64,000 nucleotides of DNA from Kalaharituber pfeilii (lineage: Eukaryota; Ascomycota; Pezizomycetes; Pezizales; Pezizaceae), in contig WHUZ01000038.1 in NCBI GenBank assembly GCA_015179045.1, positions 310,001 through 374,000 of the forward strand. Direction: 5' to 3'. Shown piece by piece: positions 1 to 12,800 of the stretch. A program made the translations under genes and the position numbers. A model generated the notes under the pieces. It made no database searches and was not told the origin of the DNA. It saw only the letters and a list, made by a program, of their open reading frames with translations. Every line of letters begins with the position of its first letter. The first letter of the stretch is position 1.

Positions 1-160
1 GGAATCGCCTGCTTTGGTTCGGATCCAACAGAGCTCAGACTCGCCATCGGGTCACTTGTTCGTGGGGGCTGCATCGCAGGACAACCAGGGATTGCGAAGC
101 TCTGTTTGATGCCAGATACCGTGATGTTGGAGACACTCTACAGCATATTAGAGTTGTTTT

Positions 161-751
161 TCACAAGCACCTAGCAGCGAGAGTACGTACCTGAGTGGGC
201 ATAACAGCAGCCAATCTTGTCTTTATTCCTACCTGGGGGTTATAGAATCCTGGAATGGAATATCCGGTGGAATAGTGGTCACCCGTATCCAATGTTCGGC
301 TGCTGACTCCTAGGGTTCCGATTTTCATCTCCGGGGCTACCGATATTTCAGTTGGTGCCGGATAGTCATCCGGCGACAGAGTAGTTTGATGATTGACCGA
401 TGGTTCAGTAAGTAGTGCTGGTGTCTCCAAGACAATATTATGACAGTCGCCTAGAGCGCCACAATCCTTTGTTGGTTCGAGAGCAACACAAACACAAGGT
501 GCGCTGCACCCACACAACCTTGCGGAAGGCGGTGTACCTACTGCATGTACACCTGAGTGGCATGATCTCGGTGATGATGTTGGCAAGGGTCGGAAAAACA
601 AATTTGCTGCACTGAGCTTGTGCCTTAGGGTCTGGATGCTGGAAGTCTGCTTTATCGTTCTATGAAGTGACTCCGCCATTGCCCCAGACTCGGTGGTAGT
701 AGGGGTGACAAACAAATTCCCATCCATGTCGCACCGTAAGCTTGCGTCCAT
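161..751 (-). CDS. hypothetical cysteine-rich ORF, probably a first exon
   Basis: The ORF opens with a true ATG at 751 and runs for 196 codons. It has no domain I recognise. The middle is cysteine-rich (CGCSAPCVC) and the second half is rich in Thr, Ser and Pro. A good splice donor (CAG followed by GTACGT) lies at 190 on the minus strand. The real exon may therefore be 191-751, with the rest of the gene beyond the window edge. No signal peptide or membrane segment is evident. The ORF could be real or a chance reading frame. Confidence 0.3.
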   Translation of the reverse strand: MDASLRCDMDGNLFVTPTTTESGAMAESLHRTIKQTSSIQTLRHKLSAANLFFRPLPTSSPRSCHSGVHAVGTPPSARLCGCSAPCVCVALEPTKDCGALGDCHNIVLETPALLTEPSVNHQTTLSPDDYPAPTEISVAPEMKIGTLGVSSRTLDTGDHYSTGYSIPGFYNPQVGIKTRLAAVMPTQVRTLAARCL

Positions 752-3306
752 TTAATGTTGATTCAACTTCATGTGTCAAGGAATGGGGTGGGTAGAGAAT
801 GGTTAGCGACTTTTAGCCACAGATTTGTATTGTTCGAAGAATGTCCTGTAGATGGGAAATGCATGTATGTGGGCTGTGTTTGAGAAAGGTAAACACACGA
901 CTAACCGGTTTCGGCAGTGCAACATTCCGCAATATGCCTTAAGCCATCTCTGAGCCTAAGCTTTCAACCACTCCATTGATAAATGACTACACACTATCTG
1001 CGTCCGGAGAAAGCCTGGTACAGAAATTCAGTTATTTCCGAAAGCATCAGCTTGAATCGGAGCCTCTATCGTATGACAATTATTTGAGCGTGAGTTTCAC
1101 TGGGGAAAGTGATGATGGGAGAGGCTCAGCTAAAGACTCCTTATTCTTCCGAGCTTCCTTCGTCACTCATTCATACTCTCAATTATATCTAACGGTTGTC
1201 AAAGTGTCCCCTTTGTGGTTTAGGCAGTTTCACAAGCTTTAATCCCATAGGCTGGCGAAGATTTCCAAGCAACATAACCATGAGCCACATTATGACGATG
1301 TAGAAATAATCGCGCTATTCCATTCAAGAATCACTTATGCACACCGCCTCTCTTTTGAAGCATGAAGCTATTCGGTGTTCAGTCAACCAAGGATGTTATT
1401 GGGATCAACGCTTATGGTAGGTATCCCAACATTCTAAAAAGGGGATAAAAACTAAATGATTCAACAATGATAACATCACTATACAGGTCGGAGATATGTA
1501 ATGTGAAATGAGATAAAGAAAACACCGAGGGAAGATGCATCGGGAGAAATTCGTAAATCGTTATCAAATGTCATAAAGTCGTGGAGAACTAGTATCTTTG
1601 ACTGCTTCCAAGGTTCCCCAAGTGAGGTCATGACACTCTTGATTCAGCCGGTAGGTCAGCGGAAGGCTATGGTTTCTTCTCCTTGTTCATCTTGTTCAAT
1701 GTATAATCTCTTGTGTATTGCTGGCCTCGATACTGACTCAGGAATGCGTGAAAAGGTACGACTACACGTTCCTGTCAGATTTTTTTTTTTTTTTTTGCTA
1801 CAACGAAAATATTTGACTTACATCCACGTAGCTTTAAATGAGGCAAGCTTGTCAAGCGCCCATTTGTAGGGCTGAAACCGCTGCCCGAAAATGCTCGAGG
1901 AGCACTCAAACTGTGCTACCATTTGGCTATATCTTATATCCTGCTCAAGGTCACTGGCCCATACCCAGTCATCGTGATTTCTGCCTTTGACATGAATTCG
2001 GTAAGCTCGTCGTAATCTTGAAGATTGTGGATCCGTTATGTATGCCTTCCCAAGAAGTTCATGGATGCCAGAAATGCATCTTGGACCAGGATAAATATCC
2101 TCAGGGCTTGAACAAATCCTGGGTGAGACGAGGGCCTGGGCAGAATTGAATCTCTGGTCAGAGCCGTGAATTGGACTTAACCTATTATGAAAGGTGTCGT
2201 AGACATTTTCAAACGTGTCCTGAATAACCTCCAGCTCACCACATTCTATGCTGTTTTGAGAGGGAGGAATAGTGGTGAGCAGGGACGTGACCCGAGGACG
2301 ACAGTGTGTCAGATAAAGAATCTTTGTTGGAATCTGCGGTTGTGAACAGGATTAGTTGCGATAAGCTTGTGGTGAAATATATGAACAATTGTTGGAATAT
2401 TTACTATCTTGGTAACTCTAATCCGGTACCTTACCCTCAGAAAGGCTCCCGCAGCTTGTTCAGCCTTACTCATTTTGGGACCAGGATGCCAACTCGTAGG
2501 GATAGTATGGAGGACTCTAGTTGCGTTCCTACAATGCATGGAACGTGGCATGGAAAACGGGTTTTGATTGATGTTGGAATGAGCTAGATCTTGAGAGATT
2601 ATGAGAATGGAATCGTGCGAGATGTTTGTGTATGGTATTGCTGCCGAACGAGATGTTGCGTACTTGTATATAGACGAAAAGAAGAATGTAGTATTAGTAT
2701 GAGGGACAGAATATCAAGGCCTCCTTCTGACCTTCGAGAAACGCCGCATAGCAAGAGTGGAGAGATTGCACAATGAATGGAGAGCTGGAGGTGGTGAGGG
2801 AAGGGAAAGGAATTCGATGACGGTGTTGCCAGTCCCCAAGCCTGTGTCTATGGAGAATTACCAGCTCTGGAAGTTCACCAGTGACTGCATCTTAGTCTGG
2901 TTATTTGCCATGAACACGAGACCACATATAAACTAACCTGAAAGTTTAAGTACTACTTACATGGCACATACTTCTTCTTACTTCCTTGAGTACTAGTATG
3001 TAGGTACAGTACTGTTCATCAGTCGTAAAAAGTGCGCAACAGCGTGTATCGTATAAGGAGTTCACAAAATTTTTTTTGGGAAGCAAGAGTCACAGAAATT
3101 AAATTGGAATAAACACACAAGGATTAAAAGAATGCTGTAGACTATCGGTCGTAATGTGACTGTGATAGGAAAAATTTAGTACCAGCTGCGTATTCCCTCA
3201 CTTTTTTGCATCTGGTGTACCACTACCTCCTACTGTCTCGAGCTGTTGAAATTAGGCGTACGTACGCCCGAGTTGCTATCCGCCACTGGGTGGCTAAGCG
3301 CTAGGT
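752..3306. other. gene-free stretch
   Basis: Only short ORFs without recognisable domains occur here. A poly-T run of about 17 near 1780 could be an old minus-strand retroposon tail, but no hairpin tag or TSD is visible beside it. Confidence 0.5.
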
Positions 3307-3318
3307 ACTAAACAGCTT

Positions 3319-3361
3319 TTGTTTTTTTAATATCAATACTCGCTATGGGCTATGGCGAGGG
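3319..3361 (-). mobile_element. short type A hairpin-tag retroposon
   Basis: A short T-rich run is followed by a minus-strand type A tag (CTCGCCATAGCCCATAG then GCGAG). Imperfect 12-bp TSDs flank it (actaaacagctt at 3307-3318, actaaaaagctt at 3362-3373, 11 of 12 matching). The inner right arm of the hairpin is deleted, so this is an older, decayed copy. Confidence 0.6.
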
Positions 3362-3373
3362 ACTAAAAAGCTT

Positions 3374-5759
3374 AAGTGTACTATTATATACGTTTTCTAT
3401 TGGTATTATCACTGCTTTATCTCGACCGAAATATTGTGGCTTTCATAGCTTGAAGGCAACATGCACTACTTTATGTCTTCTCTCGCTGAAGATTCATTCC
3501 ACATTTGGATTCTTATTGCCTATCGTTATTCATGTATATAAGTCAGAGTCTCTTGCGACTCTTCATTCAATACGTGAAATCTACTACATAATTCTATCAA
3601 TTTTCTTCACAAAAACCAAATGAAAGATAGCTTTCTCCCAAGTGAGACTGCCTGCGGTACGTACTGTTTCAAGCACGATGTCAGCACCTTGAGTGTCCAG
3701 TGATTCAACGTTAGGCAATGCCAGGTATTTGTCAGGAACGACAAGTCCTGCATCTTCCTGGTCAACCGTCTCGTCCTCGTGCATACGATATTTCTCGCGT
3801 AATATGTACTACAGTTGATGTCACATTGGTCAGGGGATTGCACTCTCGTGCCGTAATCTCGGTTTGTGCCGTAAAAGTGGACTCGTCCTGATCACAAGTA
3901 CCCAGAGCGCGGTCAAGTTAGCATAAGTATTACATAAAGGTAACTTGTTATGTAGGAATTACACGATGTTGTACGTTCTAGACCTAACTCAACGTATGGT
4001 GCATACGGGCTTTTAAGGGTAACAAAGATTTTTTTGCAGGTCCTGAGAGTTATGAAAAGCAAGCACAGACAAAAAAGAAAAAAAGAAATTTGCACAGAAT
4101 AGAGCCAACGGGACTGAACTGTCTTCGTGCTTATCAGGCCTTCTTGTGTGTAAGTATTGTTTCAATTACAATATCATATGACCAAGGAGGGTGGGTAAGA
4201 TGTGATAGTCTGGGTGGCGATGATACCGTAACGTGAGTTATGACAGGAGGGCATATCAAACATACACACGACAGATTTTCACACACAAGCTGACGAGAAC
4301 AGATATTGAGCACGCGACCAGTAAGTGGACATTGAATGAGGAGTCTGGTTGACCAGGGATGAGCTGAGCGGGGAATGTCTCGAGCTGAGCTGGGGCTGGC
4401 TCTTGAACCGGGGTGCACGGCGTCTCGCTCCTCTTGGCACGTAAGGGTCCTTGCGCAGGTTCGCCTTGGCGCCACCAAGCATTCCATAACGCTCTGAGCC
4501 CAGTCTCGAGTTTTTCAGCGCATCCTGAAGCTCTTATGACGCCCCTCCAGCGGAGCAGCCACTGTGGGACTCTGCTTAACCTATTTCTTGTTTGAAAGTA
4601 CACATTTCAGCTTCTACAAAGCCACCGACTGCAAATGCGACCGTGGCTGTACGCCATCGAGAGCCAGAACTAAGTGAGCATAGAAGTCCTAGTCCCGTTT
4701 CGCAGTCCTATCCTGCGAGGAGTCCTAATGGTGCTGGGATCAACTGCAGCTGCGGGGTAGGGGACAGTACTAGGTAGTACTACCATCACAGCTGCCGTCC
4801 TGGAGACAATGCATGAATGTATTAATGTGCAAGGTCTGAATGAAATTCGAAAGGCCAATTCTCAATTAGAAGGCTTCGCAAAGTACCGATATCGCTCGAG
4901 ACTGAGATGTCTCCAGTGAACGCACTGTTACGTATGCCTATCCTCTGTGGCCACCCTACTGCGGGGTGGTGTGCCGCGATGCTGACTAGCCCGGCAGGGG
5001 TGCACACAAAACTTTGATGCCTCAGTCCCTGCGCGCGCCCACCTACTTGATTGAGCCTGTTGCAGAAACCAGCAGTCGGTAGGATGTGGCAAAGATCGTG
5101 CTCATCAGAGGGATCGTTCTGGGGATAGATTAGACGATGGCGCTCGCTTCATTGCACATGCAATGGAACAGGCTCTTCCTCCTCCTTTATCGCAATTCTT
5201 CCCACTGCTATTGCTGCCCGCTCCAGTACTCCCACCTAACAAAATCGGCAACAACGAGCGCTCCGGTTGAGCTCTTTCCCCCAGATAACTGCTCGAGATC
5301 TGCGCTGCAGCTGTGCCTATATAGCCTCAGTATCAGTACGTTGGAGCAGCATCAATGTCTTCTTGCTTTGATAGTTGGCGAGACTAATGAGCATCATTAG
5401 AACTTCAGTCTTGTTTTGATTTTTAGGGTTTTAAGAACTTATCCAGTCCGGAACCGATTTTTGCGGATAGCTGCAACGTCCGGAATTATTTCATTGCAAA
5501 AAAGAAAACTTAAAAACTAAATTAGCGTTAAGCCCGCTAATTGACTCCTACCGGACGTCAATCCCGTTCGCCAAAAAACTGCAAATCAAAAAATGCGCAC
5601 ACGAACGGTTCGTTTGAGGTTTCATTTGCTGCTTCTGAGTGGAAGAGACTAACGGCGCACAGTGTTTGCTCCCTGTGTATGAAACGCGAGAAGAATATTT
5701 CGAAGTAGGACGCTGCGAAACAAATTCGCCAACTACGCGGATCCACGTAAGTGTACTAG
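3374..5759. other. gene-free stretch
   Basis: Overlapping short ORFs on both strands (for example around 4134-4603 and 5137-5400) show no recognisable domain and none looks clearly coding. I see no RNA gene or element here. Confidence 0.45.
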
Positions 5760-6353
5760 ACAAAGCGATTGGCTGCTGAGCTAATAGGTGCACTGGAACA
5801 GAATACATTAGAGTCTGTTGTAGTAGATGAAAGCTCAAGACTGTTGCCGTGCGCAGACCCTGCGAACCCCGGCGCTGCAGGACAAACCTCTGCAACTCCC
5901 TCCACAGCTGCTGATTTAGATACAGAGGAACCGCATTACACTGAAATCAGTGGAGAAACTCAAACCGCGCGCCAGGGGCACCTGTCTGAGGAAGTGCATT
6001 ATGGGTCCATCCTCCAGCCGTATGGAGAGGTGTGCGCGAGTTCTAAAAAAGGTCACAGAACAACACATAAATATATCAACAGAGTTACTCAAACAGATCC
6101 TGGACGATCCAGAAGGAAGATTCGGTTCAATCCACCAAGCTATTATGCTCACGATACCCTGTTGAGGCAAGAAAAGCAGCAGTTCAATGGAATGGTATTG
6201 TTCGTGGCATGCTGTGTTACGATGCTGTTGGTATTTCTGTGGCTTCTGAGTGGTGATGATTTTATGCACCATCACCCGCCGCGGGATGGAGCGGATTATG
6301 ATGCCAATTCCGCACTCAAGGTGACACAGGTTGATACATTGAGCCCAGATTGA
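5760..6353 (+). CDS. hypothetical single-pass membrane protein, 5' exon unresolved
   Basis: The open frame runs from just after a TAG at 5757 to a TGA ending at 6353, about 195 residues. The N-terminal part is acidic and Ser/Thr-rich. A basic stretch (GRSRRKIRFN) precedes one strong hydrophobic segment (MVLFVACCVTMLLVFLWLL, about residues 141-160) and a short polar tail with a His cluster. The frame has no ATG before the membrane segment. Either the start lies in an unresolved upstream exon or the gene is damaged. Acceptor-like AG sites occur at 5759 and 5787, and a GTAAGT donor lies at 5747, but the exon 5' of it has no in-frame ATG. The layout resembles the gene at 7943-8701: unstructured N-terminus, basic linker, C-terminal anchor. 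Function unknown. Confidence 0.5.
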   Translation, partial: TKRLAAELIGALEQNTLESVVVDESSRLLPCADPANPGAAGQTSATPSTAADLDTEEPHYTEISGETQTARQGHLSEEVHYGSILQPYGEVCASSKKGHRTTHKYINRVTQTDPGRSRRKIRFNPPSYYAHDTLLRQEKQQFNGMVLFVACCVTMLLVFLWLLSGDDFMHHHPPRDGADYDANSALKVTQVDTLSPD

Positions 6354-7087
6354 TGTTTTTCCAACTTTCTTGTTTCCCTCGTATACCTATTTTGCGTGCT
6401 TTCTCTTGCTGTCCATCGTACTAGCGTTCCTACTTCATTTCTTTCACTTGTCTCCTGGAAAATCATTGGCGAATATGCTCCATAATGGAGATTGGAGCAG
6501 AATAGGTGTGCAGCTAATGCGAAGTGGTTGGAATCTAATTCTGCTGATAGCTCATTCTATTTCCTTGCAACAATATGTCTCCCGTTTTCTTTAATACTAG
6601 TCTTGTTCATGCTCCTTGCGTCTGACAATGTAGGACAATGAAAGGGTGGCTACAGCCTACAGGTGAGACAAGGTTGGAGATCTACTACCATGGAGTTTAT
6701 GGGACGGCAGAGATATTCAGGGTTCTCAGATATAAGCATTGCCCCTTGATTATGAGGCGTGGCGCATATTCAAACAATGGATAGATGGTTGGATGCTGGA
6801 GGCATGACGAAACCTGGCATATATCCTGTCCTCACGGTATGTTGAGTTAGGCTTGTTCATGTTCAGCAGGTGTATCGTATGTAGCTCCTTGAATCGAGCA
6901 TTTTTAAGGGGATGGCGTATTAGCTAGGACCAGTCCCATCCCATTTCTTCAGTTACTTTCTGCTTCTATTGTGCTCAGAAATTTCTGTAGTGGATGTAAC
7001 TTGACTTCGGACAATTCGTCGTGAGCACGGAAACTTCTCTCTAATGGGCGTGAGGGTACTTAGACTGTAATGTAATTACGTACAAAG
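6354..7087. other. gene-free stretch
   Basis: A 74-codon ORF at 6370-6594 begins just after the previous stop and encodes hydrophobic sequence. It is unlikely to be an independent gene. Nothing else is seen. Confidence 0.4.
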
Positions 7088-7100
7088 ACAGCGGCACCCT

Positions 7101-7160
7101 TTTTTTTTTTTTTTTTTTTTGTCACGTAACCCCGCGTGCAGCTGTCCGCCATGGCAGGGC
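7101..7160 (-). mobile_element. type B hairpin-tag retroposon
   Basis: A poly-T run of about 20 is followed by the minus-strand type B tag, which begins GCCCTGCCATGGC and ends with GGTTACGTGAC before poly-A. Perfect 13-bp TSDs (acagcggcaccct) lie at 7088-7100 and 7161-7173. The exact TSDs and clean poly-A point to a young insertion. No coding sequence is present. Confidence 0.85.
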
Positions 7161-7173
7161 ACAGCGGCACCCT

Positions 7174-7942
7174 GATTTCAAACGAGAGCAGAACCGTTAA
7201 CCAACGCCAGATTTGGCGTCTGGTGATACAGTCCATTAGGGAAACCCCCACGAGGAGGGCCTTATGGGCCTTTGCCTTGGCTTGCGGCACTCTTATACTA
7301 CGTCATCGGTCAGTCCGGGAAACCATTGTACGCTGCTCCCCTAATCACTCAGCCCCGCCCAGGAGTCTATGGCAATCTGACTCCCTTCCTCATCCTCAGA
7401 ACAGTTAAAGTTCACAGATTCTCCTGTACATCACCCGTCATCCCTACTGGTAGCGACGATAGCAACTGCATTCCACGGTTCGATAGAGAATTTTGCTCTG
7501 AGATTAAGGTTTGATTCAGCTCCCCTTATTGTTATCCTACACTACTATTGTGAACTTCCCTAACACCAACACAGAGAGCACTAAGGTGCACCTCTATATC
7601 TCTATCCAGCAAGTCTCGTATCACCAATTGCCTAGCGAAACCTACAATGCGTGCTGCCCACCATGAGGTCACTGCTGCCCTACGGGAAATAAATGAGGGC
7701 TCAAGGCTATTGGTGGGTTACTTAGCCGCCTGCACACACACACACCAGACATCGACGGATGTATTTAAAGCCTCTGTACTCCACGAAGAACTTTTTCGAC
7801 CGCTAGCTCTGTGAACCGGAAAATTGAGCCATGAGTTGCCTGAGCTGACGTGGGAATGGTGCCTCCTCGATCTGTTATAGCTGAGCAGGCCGATTTGGAA
7901 ACCAATTCAACATATCACAGCTTTCCAAAACCAAAGTTTTCG
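7174..7942. other. gene-free stretch with short CA repeat
   Basis: This probably holds the promoter and 5' UTR of the gene starting at 7943. A (CA)n run lies near 7732-7746. I see no convincing coding sequence. Confidence 0.4.
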
Positions 7943-8701
7943 ATGAACACTGAGCGGCCGGGATTGGCCTCGAGTGCGGTAAGTGCCTAGAGCAAAAGAA
8001 ATGGAAAACGCAAAAGTTGGGAACTTTGTGAATGGAAAACACTAACTCGCTACAAATTTGTGCAGGAAGAATCCCTTCGACAAGTCCTACATTCTCACCG
8101 TCCTGAATACCCCGAAGGGGACTTCGGCGACCGCAACATGGCCTCAATCAAGCCTTCGGATATGGAACGCATGGTTTATTCAGACGCTCAATCATGTGGG
8201 ATCGTTAACCAAGGCACTGTGGACGACCAAGATTTGTCGAGTAAACAATCGTCACCTCTTGCACCTCTACTGCCTAATGACTTGGATTATGCATCTCCGA
8301 TCTCCCAGTCAGCATTTGAAGCCTCACTTGGTACTTTGTGTGGTCCGGATAGTAGTCCTCGTGCGCCTACTCCGAGGCCACACTGTTCGAGGCCACACTG
8401 TTCGAGGCCAGCCAACAATAGTTCTCATCATCATCCACCAAGAAGAGTGTATACTAGTTCGCTCAATACTCTTGCTAGCATCCGGTTGAATATCATTGAG
8501 CAAGAGGAGCTATTCGGGTCATATGAGAATGAGTACAGACAGCGACGACAACGAATTATCGGGAAGATTGCTGGTACCATGATGGTTTTGGGCATGATGG
8601 CCGGGATAAGCGGAATGGTACTCATGCTTGCTGGCGGAATGGACCTGAAGGTGGAGTTGTGGCGAAGTCTTGCTTGGGCAAGGTTTGGGTGGGGAATTTG
8701 A
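7943..8701 (+). CDS. hypothetical tail-anchored-like protein, two exons
   Basis: Exon 1 is 7943-7978, with ATG at 7943 and 12 codons. The intron is 7979-8065 (87 nt) with donor GTAAGT, branch CTAAC at 8042-8046 and acceptor CAG. Exon 2 is 8066-8701. The phase is preserved and the product is about 223 aa. The N-terminal two thirds are polar and Ser/Pro-rich and contain a small repeat, PRPHCSRPHCSRP, encoded by 15-bp DNA repeats. A charged segment (YENEYRQRRQR) precedes one hydrophobic span (GTMMVLGMMAGISGMVLML), followed by about 23 residues. No known domain was recognised. The well-formed intron joining two in-frame exons is the main reason to believe the gene. It may be related to the protein at 5760-6353. 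Confidence 0.65.
8373..8410 (+). repeat. 15-bp coding tandem repeat
   Basis: The unit cgaggccacactgtt occurs twice plus a partial third copy, adding Arg-Pro-His-Cys-Ser units to the protein at 7943-8701. Confidence 0.9.
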
Positions 8702-9521
8702 GGGGTCGATAATGGAGCGCACTTAGACTGAAGAAGCAAAGGTTATAACTTACCTTCTAGGACTCACCATGAGAACCTACCTAAGTGGTCTGTCAAGCGA
8801 CAAGTCATTACTTCAAAACTGCATTGGAAACCATGGAACAATTTTGCATATGGAAGGATGTAGTCTAGCATGTCGAGGCGATAAAAGTTTGGTTTTTAAA
8901 GAATATGGCTTTCTTTTTCTTTTTCTTCACTTTTTGTGCTGTGGTGTGTGCTGATCATTTCCTTAACTTTTCTCTGGTTGCCAGTAGAAGGCCCTGGTTT
9001 CTATATTAAGGGTGCGAGAATATAACAGGGGCTACTTACAGTGCACTGCCATGAAAGTGAGAAGACTGCAGCTGAAAGGGGAGGATAGGTAGAGAGGTAG
9101 AACGCTGGGGTGTGGGGTGCGTTGTTGGGCAAGGAGTCATACGGGGCATCTGGCGGTGACGGTGAATAAGTGGAAGGTTTTTGCTGCATGGTCAATGATA
9201 TATTTGAAAATCAAAAGTAGGACGAGAAAGTGAGTTCTTGGATGACCTAGTCTTGCGAAAACCTTCAAACATCCATGGGCGGGACATAAATACAAGTCTC
9301 TTCGGCGGTGTTCGGGACACGTAGGCGTTACGCGTGTTTAAGGTTCTTCTGAGTGAGATGTGACGCAGGTCAGCACATGTTTACGATTCACATGGAGGAA
9401 ATCCAATGTCATTTTGGAAGCTAGTGTTGAGGCGTCTAAGTATTCTGCATGCTAAACTGCAGTAAATATTTCAGGTACGAGTGCTTTTGCAGCGTGGAGA
9501 TTCATTTGTTTTCATAAATAT
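8702..9521. other. gene-free stretch
   Basis: Short ORFs only. This is the downstream region of the 7943-8701 gene. Confidence 0.45.
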
Positions 9522-9533
9522 TACTTCTGTTTC

Positions 9534-9585
9534 TTTTCTTCACCTTTTTTTTTCCCCCTCGCATGCCGCCCTATGGGCTATGGCG
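9534..9585 (-). mobile_element. type A hairpin-tag retroposon
   Basis: A T-rich tail is followed by the minus-strand tag CGCCATAGCCCATAGGGCGG then CATGCGAG. Perfect 12-bp TSDs (tacttctgtttc) lie at 9522-9533 and 9586-9597. The insertion starts near the 5' foot of the hairpin. Confidence 0.85.
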
Positions 9586-9765
9586 TACTTCTGTTTCGCG
9601 ATCCTGGGTTTTGTTTTTCGGCTCGAGGGGGAGAGAACTGGGAGGGCTTGAAGTTGTTTTATCGTCCTTGTTATTATCTTACGAGATGTATGTATGTAGC
9701 GAAATCAACGACATGTGGTAAATACAGCGAATAAAGAGTTTTTTTGCGATTTGGACCTAGACAGA

Positions 9766-9810
9766 TTTTTTTTTATATATCAGTGATCGCGTGCCGCCTG
9801 CTTTTGATAT
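9766..9810 (-). mobile_element. type A hairpin-tag retroposon, 5'-truncated variant
   Basis: Perfect 12-bp TSDs (gacctagacaga) at 9754-9765 and 9811-9822 enclose 45 bp. On the minus strand it reads about 12 unrelated bases, then GGCGGCACGCGATCACTGATAT and an A-rich tail. Only the 3' arm of the hairpin remains. Confidence 0.8.
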
Positions 9811-9822
9811 GACCTAGACAGA

Positions 9823-12800
9823 GAGGCGTAAGTAGTCTCGTGCCCAGGCCCTCAGATGCATAGAGGTAATAAGTGTTTATTACCAAAACTTATATGTCAT
9901 TGTCCAATTGAAACTGCCGAAGATCATATCATGGTCCTAAACGAAATTAGCATTGAGCCTGTGCCAGGAGTTATATGCTTAGACGACGGATCCATAGGGA
10001 GCAAGTGTTACCCTGAATTTGGGATACAGTGATTGTATGAGCTGTTGAGGCTTGTTTTTCGTTTTGTATCATAATTCTTAGAGTCATTTGTTTTACTAGG
10101 TAAATGCAAAATGTCCTGCCCATTGAACCGCAAACAAGATTTTCTTGATTATATAACAGTAGATCTCTCGAAGGGGTTTGAAACCGAAGTATTGGTTTGA
10201 GAACAGTTGAGAGCTTAGAACAACATCTCTGGGGAATACTGCACTAGGCTTTTGTATGCTTTGGCGGAAGCGGAAAGTACGATGATGGTGAGCATACACT
10301 TTTGAAGGTAATATACAGCTAGCATCTTTGAAGCATTGAATCTAACAGCTCTAAATAGATTTTGAGCAACATCTCCCGTATCCCCCACCTTTATAGCTAA
10401 GATAAAAACTGCGTCGTAGTATGTGTCGAAGGTGGTGGGCAAGCACTTCTCCACTTTCGCAGTGATTTGCGTTTTTCAACAGTACCGTTTGCCGCATGTC
10501 ACGTCCTGGCTTAATTTTCTGGACTTTCCTCCGCTTTAGGAGAGTGCTCTAAATAAAGGGGCCTGGCAACATGTGCATTGCGCGGGACTAGAAAAGCCGC
10601 TGCTTGGGTTGACTTCGCAGCTATATACAACGTACTAATTCTTCTTTGACTTCTCGTCTTTCTTCGAATTCTCTAGGAGCCTTGAGCCAGCTTTAGGTGG
10701 GCTGCTTGAGTCTCCTGAAGAAACTGAAAATTCCGAGCAAGACTTGAAGTTTTTATAGCAGCTACTGCAAGCAGCCGGACTGTTAACATTAGGACGCTGT
10801 GCTTATTTGGCATACATGATAAAAACTCAAGACTACTTGGAAGAATTAGTTCACCCAAAAACTAGAAAAGCATGGTGTAGTGGTAGCTATATCAACTAAT
10901 TCTCTGGCACGCCAGAAAGCTATATCTAGATGCTGCTTACTTTACACCCCTGAAAAGAGAGTGGAAAATGAACTATTATTCTAGTACCTTTACAGGGTTG
11001 CATGAACTGTTGTTAGGGATTTTCGTCTCCGCTGGTGGGGTTTTCACCGATCATGCGAATGTAGCTAGTCTGGTTGCAGAATGTAGCTAGCTAGATTAGC
11101 CAAATCCAAAAGGGAACATAGCTTGTGGGACGCATGTCCTAGCGTCGACCCCAGTCGATATCTGCGAAGGGACAGGGACAGAGTCGCGCCAACCAGCTAA
11201 GGACAGAGGATTGAAGTATGGAGTGAATATATTCACCTTCTGCGCTCACACTTGCCGATGAAGTTATCTTGCAACAGCAGATCATGGCTGGGTAAATTGC
11301 TCTTTTGAAAATCGATTTTGTCACCCCTTACTAGTGGTCACCCAGTCGGTGAGTATCATCCTTAAAATGCCATATGCACCCTGCAATCTCTCTGGCCTCC
11401 GAAGACTCGCTGATGTTGTTTGATGAAGGTAGTAGAAGGCCTTTCATCTCATAAATCCCCCAGATGGCATTTCCCGGAGCATTATAGCATCCCTCTCTTG
11501 TTTTGCAACGCATCAAATTGGTCAAATACATCGCAAGTAGGGAAAAGTAGGGAAAACAATGTGTCTCCCGGCTCAGTTAGCTGAGGACAGAGGAGCCAGA
11601 CACGTTCAAATTTCCTTCCACAACAACTCGCATGGTGCTTAGGCTATGGAAATCTCCACCATTCTGCGGAATTCCCGGGACGGGAATACGGTGTGACTCA
11701 CAAAAACCCGATCAACGACAGTTGTCTTGAGGAGTAGTCCAAGAAATTAAATAGGCTAAAGTACCTGAACCTGGACTTACTTAAAGACGGAGCCCACATG
11801 GCAGCACCTCAAATGGGGTGTGCTCGGAGCATTTGGGATAATAAGATATGTGCGGATGTGAATTTCTAACATGTTCCGCTGGCCTAAGATTCATCCTGGG
11901 GGCTACTCTATGAACCTTCAACTAATCTAGTTAATTTCAATCTTTATGATACCACCGCCCTCCCCCCCCCCCAACACACACGCCAAAAGAAGAAAAACAA
12001 AAAAAAAAAAAAAAAAAACAAATTGGCTAGGAAGAAGGTCAGGACGGGCATGTTAATTATACCTCCTTTCCAAGGGTCGACTGTCTAAGCAGGTAAAGAT
12101 TGATTCGGAGCAACACCTTGAGTTTGATTAGAATTAGGAGGTAGGGAAACTATAACAAGGGGGGAAGACTTAAGATTTGCGCCTCGTCCAGTTGGGGAAT
12201 TCCCCATAGCAAGTATGCGAATTGCATACCCCCTTGAAGGAGCCGATAGGTTTTGCACATCAATTATGGCCATGCTGGCGGAGGAACGGAAGAGGATTTA
12301 AATCGTTTCACACTGAGGAAGATGTGAAGAAGCGCTGAGGTGGGTTATAATATATTCATAGTTGATCTTCGAAATGTGAGTTAAGTCAAACCTCATACAC
12401 AATAAACTCCTGGCAAGTTGGCGGTATAATTTCTAAGTTTGCGCAGAACAGTGCTAACTAGCCATATACTGTGTAACCAGACTACATATAATGTTTTATC
12501 TGAATTCTTTTGAAGCGGGACAAGGCCAACCTAGATCGTCCACACCAAGCCCACGTGCAAGTTTATTCGTAGAAATGCAGCTGCGATAACACACCGAAAC
12601 ACCTGCGGTACCATTATTGGCATAGATTAAATACTCCCTTCGATCCTACGTTCCGACTATTAATTTTATATGTACTGTCAAGGATTGAATACCAATGACG
12701 TGGCCAAAAAGGCTTGGAACGAGGCCGTTCCAGATTTGCTCAATCCTACTCCAAACACAGTCGTACCATTTACTCGTTTTCCATGTCAGCGAACATTGAG

